Source: Caldifarciminota bacterium UBA6260 (GTDB taxonomy: Bacteria; Hydrothermota; 32-111). From it: DNA of 64,000 nt. The notes under the pieces were generated by a model, which did not search any database, was not told the DNA's origin, and saw only the letters and a program-made list of their open reading frames with translations. Shown piece after piece: positions 57,388-64,000 of the stretch (the stretch's first letter is position 1; the number at the start of each line of letters is the position of its first letter). Where the stretch lies: assembly GCA_002441125.1 (NCBI GenBank), contig DJVI01000020.1, positions 55,340 to 119,339 on the forward strand, in the 5' to 3' direction. The position numbers were made by a program, and so were the translations under genes.

Positions 57388-59505
57388 ATGGATAGAAAGT
57401 TAAAGATATTTATTTTTACTATCCTTTTTTTAATATTCTTCTATAAGATTTTTTTTGGTTATGCTATTTTGGATGGTGATCTTCTCGACGAGTATTTACC
57501 AAAACTGACTCTTCTTAAAAATTCTATAACAGCTTTCAAATTCCCTCTTTATGAAAAATCTTTCGGACTCGGATTTCCGATTTACAAAGATATACAGAAC
57601 ACTCTCTATTACCCTTTGAACTGGCTTGTTTTTTTACCTTTTGATATTTTCATAACAGTTCATTTTTTGATACTTTTAAATGTTATAATATTTTTCTTTG
57701 GTGTTTACAAACTTTTATACAAACTGAAAGTTAAAAAAGATTACTCTTTTCTTTTCTCTGTAATTTTTACATTCTCTTCATTCTTTGTTTCACACATTCC
57801 ACATTACACCATTCTAACATCTCTTTCAATATCACCCTTAACACTCTATTTTCTTTTAAATTTTTTTGAGAATAGTGGAAGGAAAAATTTTATTATATCG
57901 GTTCTTTTCTTTTTACTTCTTATGCTCGGTGGGCATCCACAGATATTCTTTTATACACTTTTCTTAGCATTTTTTATCTTTCTTACAAAATACTGGAGTA
58001 TAAAAAATTTTTTATACTTATTTATGATAATTTTCTTTTCAATATTTTTATCCCTATTCATTCTAATTCCTACTTTAAACCTTTTCAAATACTCTTACAG
58101 GCTTGAACTCGATTATAACATTTTACCTTTTAAATATCTTATCCTTTCGATTTTCCCAGATCTTTTCGGTGGAGTTTCTCCTGTTTTTAAAAGTCCATAC
58201 AATGGTCTATTTAACATAAATGAAACATCTTTCTATTTTTCGATGATATTTTTCTTTTCTTTTAACTATTTCGTTTATAGAACTCTTTTCAAAAGGGAAC
58301 TTAAAAATTCCAAAAAAATTATAATCCCCGTTTTTTTTCTTTCACTATCCTTTTTTAATTTTTTTGGCATCAAAATATTTCTTACTCCAACAAGATCTTT
58401 ATACCTTTTTATAGTAACTTTCATCTTTTCTTTTGCTTTTGATATGTTTGAAAATATTGATAGAAAATTTCTTGTTTTTAACATTTTTGTTTTTATTTTT
58501 TTACTTACAACGATCCTTATAAAAAGATTCTCTTTTGAAAGGTATATAGTACAGGTAATATTTTTTGTTATATACTCTCTTTTCTTCTTTCTTGTCTTGA
58601 AAAAAAGATTCACTGGTAAGATAAAATCTGTTATTCTTGTATTTATAATCTTTCTTGATATATTTTTATCAACAGGTGGGATTTTAAAGTATGATAAGTT
58701 GAAAAATTTAAAAAACTATCCGTACGAATTTTTGAAAGATAAATATGTTATCACTTATATACCTGAAAATGTTCTATTTTACAAAGATTACATAAAAGAT
58801 TATTTTAATATAGACAATCTTGAGATTTTAAAAAGTTACTCTACATTCGGAAATAGGGGAGTTTATTATGGCTGTTACTCTTTCAACCTTTATCAGAATT
58901 TTACCTTTAAAAAGTATGTTGATTTTTTTGATGATCCTATAATAATGCAGGGAGGTTTTTCAAATATAAACTTCCTTTTTAACCCTTTAACTTTAGATTA
59001 TGATTATCTTTTTGTTCCAGATATACCAATAATTTTGAATGTTAAAGATTTTTTAAGAATAGATTTCAAAGATGATTTTTTTGATACCCTTATAATATTC
59101 TATACAGGTGACCTTAAGGATGTTAAAGATTACATAGTAAAGGAAGAATATTTAAAAAATGTGAAGGGCTTGAAAGCAGGATTAGTTTATATAGATAGGT
59201 CTTTAAGGATTTTTGGAAATGGGACGATATATATGGTAAAAAGTTTTAAAGATGGGAAAATTTTACATTTCCCATACCTTTTTGAAAGTTCCTATTTTGA
59301 AACTGTTTCAAAAAAACCTTTTTACCTTTTTAAAAAAGGAAAAAGTTTAAAAGACTCATATTACATAACCAATCCGATAGATGGTAGTTTTGTAAAAAAA
59401 GGTAGAACCTTTATACCTTTGGATCTTTTTATGGGTATATTTATATCTTTAATCTCTTTCATCGCAATTTTTTATTATTCAAAAAAGGAGTTTGAAAATG
59501 TTTAA
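57388..59505 (+). CDS. YfhO-like multi-pass membrane protein (GT-C-type fold)
   Basis: A 705-residue protein with about 12-13 hydrophobic helices, a long outer domain (about 440-670) and a last helix near the C terminus. DGDLLDEYLPKLTLLKNSI in the first loop and LMLGGHPQIFFYTLF are characteristic of YfhO-type proteins, which share the GT-C fold and the acidic first loop. Some YfhO proteins help glycosylate lipoteichoic acid in Firmicutes; here the placement after a sugar-nucleotide operon suggests a role in surface glycan transfer. The next gene overlaps by 8 nt. Confidence 0.78.
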   Translation: MDRKLKIFIFTILFLIFFYKIFFGYAILDGDLLDEYLPKLTLLKNSITAFKFPLYEKSFGLGFPIYKDIQNTLYYPLNWLVFLPFDIFITVHFLILLNVIIFFFGVYKLLYKLKVKKDYSFLFSVIFTFSSFFVSHIPHYTILTSLSISPLTLYFLLNFFENSGRKNFIISVLFFLLLMLGGHPQIFFYTLFLAFFIFLTKYWSIKNFLYLFMIIFFSIFLSLFILIPTLNLFKYSYRLELDYNILPFKYLILSIFPDLFGGVSPVFKSPYNGLFNINETSFYFSMIFFFSFNYFVYRTLFKRELKNSKKIIIPVFFLSLSFFNFFGIKIFLTPTRSLYLFIVTFIFSFAFDMFENIDRKFLVFNIFVFIFLLTTILIKRFSFERYIVQVIFFVIYSLFFFLVLKKRFTGKIKSVILVFIIFLDIFLSTGGILKYDKLKNLKNYPYEFLKDKYVITYIPENVLFYKDYIKDYFNIDNLEILKSYSTFGNRGVYYGCYSFNLYQNFTFKKYVDFFDDPIIMQGGFSNINFLFNPLTLDYDYLFVPDIPIILNVKDFLRIDFKDDFFDTLIIFYTGDLKDVKDYIVKEEYLKNVKGLKAGLVYIDRSLRIFGNGTIYMVKSFKDGKILHFPYLFESSYFETVSKKPFYLFKKGKSLKDSYYITNPIDGSFVKKGRTFIPLDLFMGIFISLISFIAIFYYSKKEFENV

Positions 59506-62242
59506 AAAATCTATCCTTCTTTTTCTAACAATTTTTTCCATAACACTTTTTGCTTTTAAAACTAACAGAAGTGATTACTTTTTTGATCTGAGACTCGATG
59601 ATGAAAAAAAGGAGATAGTTGGTTGTGAGATCATCAATTACAAAAATTTTTCTAAAGATACACTTGATAAGATAGTTTTTCATCTTTATGCCAACTATTT
59701 TAAAAATGGGAGTTCTTTCTTTGAAAAAAAGATAGATTCCAAAAAAGAGGGGTTCACTCAGGTAGATTCCATTTTTGAGGATGGAGAGAGGAACGATTCT
59801 TTTGTTGTTGATGAAACTGTTGGATACTTGAAGTTGAAGAGAAAAGTTCTTCCGAACGATTCGATAAGTATAAAGGTTTATTTTAAAAATAAAGTTCCCT
59901 ATCCTTTTTTAAGGGAAGGTTATGCAAATGGGAAATATGATATTTCACAATGGTATCCAAAAGTTGCAGTTTACAAAAATAAAAAATGGGCAGATTTTAA
60001 AATAGGAAAAAAAAGTGAATTTTTCAACGAATATGGTGATTACTTTTTAAAAATAGAGATTCCCAAAAAATATTTCCTTTTCTCAACTGGAAGGGTTGAA
60101 TACGAAAAGGAGGATTCGGTATTTTTAGATTCACTTTTAAAGAATAAGAATCACAAATACAAGATTGAAAAAAATAATGATACTTTGTTCAAAGTTGTAA
60201 AAGTCACAGCAAAGAATGTTAACGATATAGCGTTTTCTCTTAGAAAAGATTTTTCCTACATTAAAAAAATTAAAGATGGTCTTGAAGTTGAAATAGTTTG
60301 TGATAGAAAAAATTATGATGCTTACAATGATTTTGTTGATGATGTTTTTGGAATAGTAAAATTTTACTCTGAAAAATACTCTCCCTATCCTTACGATAAG
60401 TTGACAATAGTTGATGGACTTTTAAGGGCGGGTGGTGGAATGGAGTATCCACAGTTTATAGTGATGGGTCCGGTTTTAAATATTGATAAAAAGTTTAGAA
60501 GTATTGTGGACTACAAATATCTTGATGATGTTATATGTCATGAGATATCACATCAATGGTTTTATCTTATAAGTGGTTCAAATGAGGCTATCGAGCCTTT
60601 TATGGATGAAGGTTTTGCAACTTACTCAGAAATAAGTTATATGGAAAACAGGTTCCAAGAGAAAAACCAGGTAACTTTTTTGGGTAGAAAGGTTTTCGAT
60701 CTTTTTACACAGCATTATCTTAATTTCTTGAATCTCCAGAAAAATAAAAAAAGTGTTCCAATAAACTATTCATCCTTGGATACAGAAGATTACAACTATA
60801 TGATATTCTACTCTAAAGGTTATCTTATAATAAAAAACATCGAGAACCTTTTTGGAAAGGATACTTTCTCACTTTATATGAAAGAGTATTTTGAAAGGTA
60901 TAACTTTTCACATCCATCCATAGAGGAGTTTTATAATTTCCTTAACGAAAAGAGTGAAGGGAAATACAAAACTTATCTTAAATATCTTATTTATGAAAAT
61001 GTTTACACCGATTTTTATCTTTCGAAAGTTTTCGAGGATAAAGATAATGTTAAATTTGTAGTAAAGAATAACTCTTTGATAGATCTACCTGTTGATGTAA
61101 GGATAGATCTAAAAGATAAAAGTTCAAAGGTTTTAAGGTGTGAAGTAGATAAGGATACTATAGAACTTAAAAAAAATATTATAAAAAATATAGTAATAGA
61201 TCCAACCTATTCTTCCTTGGATATAAAATACACTAACAATTTCCTGAAAAAAAAGATAAAAATTCACATTTTCCCAGAAATTTTTGATATAGATGCTTAC
61301 AACCTTTACATATTCCCATTTTACCAGTATACGGTTCTTGAAAAAACTTCTTTAGGAATTAATTTGATGTTTTTCGATCTTCCCAAATTATCAAATCCAT
61401 ACTTTTCGGTTATAGGAGATTTTGATAGTAGACTCTTTGCAGGATACAATATTAAAAATAGATCTTTCTATATTGATGGTGAATTCAACTCTTATCAGGA
61501 TGGTAATGTTGGAAATGGGATTGTTTACAAATTCACAAAAGAACTTCTAAAGGTTGAACCAAAATTTTTCTATTTTCAGAATGAAAAAGATTTTGGCCAG
61601 ATTTTTGAAGTTTCATACTCTTTCAGAAAAAGTCTCTCACCTTCAGATTATTTCAGATATATCCTTGAAGAGGGAAAGGTGGCATCTTTCAACATGAGAT
61701 ACAATTTTTATAAAAAGTTTGATGATATCAAACTTAAAGGTGATATAGATTCAAAAATCTATTCTCCAGTTATATACTCAGATTTCAAATCAGCGAAATT
61801 GAAAGTAAATCTTGATGCGAGTTACGATTTTAAGTTTTTCAAAGGTAGCGTGGGATATGATGGAGAATTTTTGAAAGATGAGAGCAACAAGGAAACATCT
61901 ATAAATCTATTTTCAAAAAGGGGAGCTTTATTCGATAGAATAGATAGAAGTTTTCAAAACTATGTTGTTACTCTTACAGATATCTCTTCAGGTTATGGGT
62001 ACCTTATAGATACAACTAAAACTTACTTTGTATTAAACAGGTTAAGATTTAAACTCAATTTTGTATATCAGGATCTCATAATTGCAGGTAGAGATATGGA
62101 TATATTCTATCAGACAGGGCTTATTATTAGGATGGGTGATTTTGGAAAGATTGAAATACCTATTTACAATAAAGAAAAAGGACTAATTATAAAAGATAAT
62201 CTCAACATACTTTTCAATTTTAATCTTTTCAAACTCTTTTGA
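59498..62242 (+). CDS. Exported M1-family-like zinc metallopeptidase
   Basis: A 914-residue protein with a signal peptide (about 1-20). The zinc site is HEISH with His348, Glu349, His352, followed 18 residues later by Glu371 in DEGFATY, the gluzincin M1 pattern. The exopeptidase motif is GGMEY in place of GAMEN, as in other envelope M1 homologues of FCB bacteria. Beyond about residue 520 comes a C-terminal region of roughly 390 residues rich in alternating hydrophobic beta strands, ending in FNLFKLF (final aromatic), which could be an outer-membrane beta-barrel. ATG 59498 is chosen for AAAGGAG 7 nt upstream. Co-transcribed with the YfhO-like gene. Confidence 0.82.
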   Translation: MFKKSILLFLTIFSITLFAFKTNRSDYFFDLRLDDEKKEIVGCEIINYKNFSKDTLDKIVFHLYANYFKNGSSFFEKKIDSKKEGFTQVDSIFEDGERNDSFVVDETVGYLKLKRKVLPNDSISIKVYFKNKVPYPFLREGYANGKYDISQWYPKVAVYKNKKWADFKIGKKSEFFNEYGDYFLKIEIPKKYFLFSTGRVEYEKEDSVFLDSLLKNKNHKYKIEKNNDTLFKVVKVTAKNVNDIAFSLRKDFSYIKKIKDGLEVEIVCDRKNYDAYNDFVDDVFGIVKFYSEKYSPYPYDKLTIVDGLLRAGGGMEYPQFIVMGPVLNIDKKFRSIVDYKYLDDVICHEISHQWFYLISGSNEAIEPFMDEGFATYSEISYMENRFQEKNQVTFLGRKVFDLFTQHYLNFLNLQKNKKSVPINYSSLDTEDYNYMIFYSKGYLIIKNIENLFGKDTFSLYMKEYFERYNFSHPSIEEFYNFLNEKSEGKYKTYLKYLIYENVYTDFYLSKVFEDKDNVKFVVKNNSLIDLPVDVRIDLKDKSSKVLRCEVDKDTIELKKNIIKNIVIDPTYSSLDIKYTNNFLKKKIKIHIFPEIFDIDAYNLYIFPFYQYTVLEKTSLGINLMFFDLPKLSNPYFSVIGDFDSRLFAGYNIKNRSFYIDGEFNSYQDGNVGNGIVYKFTKELLKVEPKFFYFQNEKDFGQIFEVSYSFRKSLSPSDYFRYILEEGKVASFNMRYNFYKKFDDIKLKGDIDSKIYSPVIYSDFKSAKLKVNLDASYDFKFFKGSVGYDGEFLKDESNKETSINLFSKRGALFDRIDRSFQNYVVTLTDISSGYGYLIDTTKTYFVLNRLRFKLNFVYQDLIIAGRDMDIFYQTGLIIRMGDFGKIEIPIYNKEKGLIIKDNLNILFNFNLFKLF

Positions 62243-62250
62243 TTTGACTA

Positions 62251-62279
62251 TTGACTTGTATCTGATATTTTAATATATT
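62251..62279 (+). promoter_or_regulatory. Promoter of the Cache-like coiled-coil gene
   Basis: TTGACT at 62251-62256, 17-nt spacer, TATATT at 62274-62279. The start is expected near 62286; the leader of about 20 nt holds AAGGAG (62295-62300), a normal arrangement unlike the leaderless genes. Confidence 0.68.
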
Positions 62280-62305
62280 AAAAAGATAATAAGTAAGGAG
62301 TTTTT

Positions 62306-63589
62306 ATGAAAAAGTCAACATTTATAACTTTGTTTATAATTGCGATTTTTGTAATATTATGTATAAACGCAGTTATAGTTTTTCTCTTTACGCCAGCGAA
62401 ATCTTCAGGAGAAAAGGTTAATACTAAAGAACTCCTTCAAAACGAAAGAACTGAAATGGGATTCAACATAGCATCTGTTATAGCTGGTGCTGTTTTGGAA
62501 CCTTTACTCGATCAAGATGAAGCCCCGATAATGGATATTGCGATAAACACTGTTAAAAACTCAAATGGTCTTATCGATTATATTCTTGTTGTTGATTCTG
62601 AAGGAACCTTGTTTGGTGATTCAAAACAACCTACAAATGTTTTGAAACCTTTCAACTATCAAAATATAAAGCTTCTGAAAAGTGAAAACAGGTTGATACA
62701 GGATGTTGATAATAACATTGTTGATGTTGGGTTAGCTATAAAGACTGGAGATAAAAAAAGGGGAGAAGTTCACATAGGTATCAAAAAAGTTGCTTTTGAG
62801 GATAAAAGCGGTGAGAAGAAGCAATCTCCAATTGTCGCTGTTATATTAAATATAATTATCGGTATAATTCTTTCTGTAATATTTGCTTTGGTTATTTCTT
62901 CAAAATTATCATCAGGTGGTGATTTTGTTAACCTCAGGTCAGCAAAGATAGATGAGCTTAGAAAGCAGGAAGAGGAACTTCAGAAAACTCTCACATCAAA
63001 GCAGAATGAGATTAAAAGTAAGGAACAGAAAATCGCTGAACTTGAAAAAAAGATCAAAGAGACAGGTTCAAAGTATGATGAGGTTGATAGAATAATAAAA
63101 GAGAGTGAACAGGAGATAAACGAAAAGAGAAGACAGGTTGAGTTCTACGAGAACAAAATTAATGAACTTGTTGAAAAACAGAAAAATCTCAAAGAAGAAA
63201 TAGATAAAGTTAAGGAGAGCCAAACATCCGATCAGGAATTAAAGATGTTGAAAAATCAGATAGATACTTTCAAGATACAACTTCAGCAAATAATAAGTGA
63301 TATTGAAGTGAAGAGGAATGAGGAACAGAAACTCTCTGAAAGGATAAACCAACTAAAAATGCAAGCATCACAGATTCCACAGGGTGTCCAGTCAGGTGAA
63401 GGAGTTTCTAACATAGATCTTGAAAAGAAGAGGAAAGAGGAGTTTGAAATAACACAAAGGATAGTTGCGAAAAGAAAAGAGGAGATAGCATTATCACAGA
63501 GGCTTGAACTTAAGAGAAAGAAGGAGCTCGAACTTACAGGAAGAATAGAGATGCTTGAAAAGAAATTGAAAGATATGGGGAATGGTTGA
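62306..63589 (+). CDS. Membrane protein with Cache-like sensor domain and long cytoplasmic coiled coil
   Basis: A 427-residue protein. Helix 1 (about 5-28) and helix 2 (about 175-198) flank an outer domain (about 40-165) with IDYILVVDSEGTLFGDS, the strand-turn pattern of Cache/PAS-like sensors. After helix 2 the protein is one long coiled coil (about 212-427) rich in Gln, Glu and Lys, with an internal near-repeat: LEKKRKEEFEITQRI, AKRKEEIALSQRL and LKRKKELELTGRI. No histidine kinase, HAMP, GGDEF or methyl-accepting signature is seen. A structural or scaffold role downstream of a sensed ligand is possible. Followed 1 nt later by leuS. Confidence 0.7.
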   Translation: MKKSTFITLFIIAIFVILCINAVIVFLFTPAKSSGEKVNTKELLQNERTEMGFNIASVIAGAVLEPLLDQDEAPIMDIAINTVKNSNGLIDYILVVDSEGTLFGDSKQPTNVLKPFNYQNIKLLKSENRLIQDVDNNIVDVGLAIKTGDKKRGEVHIGIKKVAFEDKSGEKKQSPIVAVILNIIIGIILSVIFALVISSKLSSGGDFVNLRSAKIDELRKQEEELQKTLTSKQNEIKSKEQKIAELEKKIKETGSKYDEVDRIIKESEQEINEKRRQVEFYENKINELVEKQKNLKEEIDKVKESQTSDQELKMLKNQIDTFKIQLQQIISDIEVKRNEEQKLSERINQLKMQASQIPQGVQSGEGVSNIDLEKKRKEEFEITQRIVAKRKEEIALSQRLELKRKKELELTGRIEMLEKKLKDMGNG

Positions 63590-63590
63590 T

Positions 63591-64000
63591 ATGGAGAGAG
63601 ATTTAAAATCTATACAGGAAAAATGGAATAGAAGGTGGAAGGAACTTTCACTTGAAAAATTCAAAAATGATCCAACAAAAAAGAAATATTATTTACTTGA
63701 AATGTTCGCATACCCATCGGGAGATCTCCACATGGGACATTTAAGGAACTATGTTATAGGGGATGTTCTTTACAGGTATAAAATTATGAATGGATATGAT
63801 GTTTTACATCCTGTTGGATGGGATGCTTTCGGTTTGCCTGCTGAGGGTGCTGCTATAAAAAGAGGTATAGCACCTGATAAATGGACTTACAACAACATAG
63901 CAGTTTCATCTTCAACTTTGAAAAAGATGGGACTTCTATACGATTGGGATAGAGAGGTAATAACATGCAGAGAGGATTATTACAAATGGACACAATGGAT
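63591..64000 (+). CDS. leuS: Leucyl-tRNA synthetase, N-terminal part (runs off the window)
   Basis: The first 136 codons are present. SIQEKWNRRW, YPSGDLHMGHLRNYVIGDV (HMGH is the class I HIGH motif), HPVGWDAFGLPAEGAAIKR and TLKKMGLLYDWDREV are diagnostic of bacterial LeuRS. The start may be ATG 63591 or the in-frame ATG 63582, which would overlap the previous gene by 8 nt; a GGGG stretch at 63577-63580 fits neither perfectly. No T-box leader precedes it. Confidence 0.96.
   Translation, partial: MERDLKSIQEKWNRRWKELSLEKFKNDPTKKKYYLLEMFAYPSGDLHMGHLRNYVIGDVLYRYKIMNGYDVLHPVGWDAFGLPAEGAAIKRGIAPDKWTYNNIAVSSSTLKKMGLLYDWDREVITCREDYYKWTQW

Overview
The window is a 64 kb piece of an AT-rich (roughly one third G+C by eye), gene-dense bacterial chromosome. 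Nothing in it looks like phage, plasmid, insertion sequence or CRISPR. The gene set (NAD-dependent LigA, ThyX, RNase Y, SecA of about 1160 residues, Dxs, type II fatty acid synthesis, Lgt) and several secreted proteins ending in a FlgD-like/T9SS type A-like beta domain with a PNPF/DLTGR/YDITGK signature suggest a Gram-negative-type bacterium of the FCB-like candidate phyla (WOR-3/Stahlbacteria, Hydrothermae or Cloacimonadota-like). This placement is inferred from protein style; no 16S gene is present.

Layout. 1-11.1 kb: the end of mnmA, a sodium:solute symporter, two tRNAs, and three large exported proteins (two subtilases and a BNR/sialidase-like protein). 11.1-14 kb (minus): lgt, a prolidase-type peptidase and a PHP phosphoesterase. 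14-16 kb (plus): a class V aminotransferase and serA, a likely serine biosynthesis pair. 16-21.3 kb (plus): an overlapping three-gene operon for uncharacterised envelope proteins (a DUF4175-like coiled-coil membrane protein, a helical exported protein, and a secreted protein of the kind often mislabelled asparagine synthetase B). 21.3-42.3 kb (minus): a very long co-directional block: tRNA-Lys, a cNMP-binding protein, tRNA-Glu, tRNA-Val, thrS, infC, rpmI, rplT, a lipoprotein, zapB-like, zapA, 6S RNA, rny, ymdB-like, folD, xseA, xseB, ispA-like, DUF212, dxs, secA, ligA, thyX and a GT4 glycosyltransferase, with many 4-nt overlaps.

42.3-45.5 kb: a gap carrying what looks like a free-standing small RNA gene, then an AT-rich GT2/SMR-flippase/GT-C group resembling lipid-linked sugar transfer modules. 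45.6-53.9 kb (plus): yceD-rpmF-plsX-fabH-fabD-fabG-acpP-fabF-rnc, then etfB-etfA. 53.9-57.4 kb: four overlapping genes for surface sugar synthesis (GT2, NAD-dependent epimerase, DegT aminotransferase, methyltransferase). 57.4-64 kb: a YfhO-like membrane protein, a secreted M1-type metallopeptidase, a Cache-like membrane coiled-coil protein and the start of leuS.

Regulatory architecture is readable. Promoters are close to TTGACA-N16-TATAAT, and at least four genes have the ATG only 6-7 nt past the -10 box with no Shine-Dalgarno, so they are probably leaderless; operon-internal genes use strong AGGAGG sites. Other readable elements are an AUU start on infC behind an attenuator-like hairpin, a terminator between acpP and fabF, 6S RNA downstream of zapA, and the putative C-rich small RNA at 42.64 kb.
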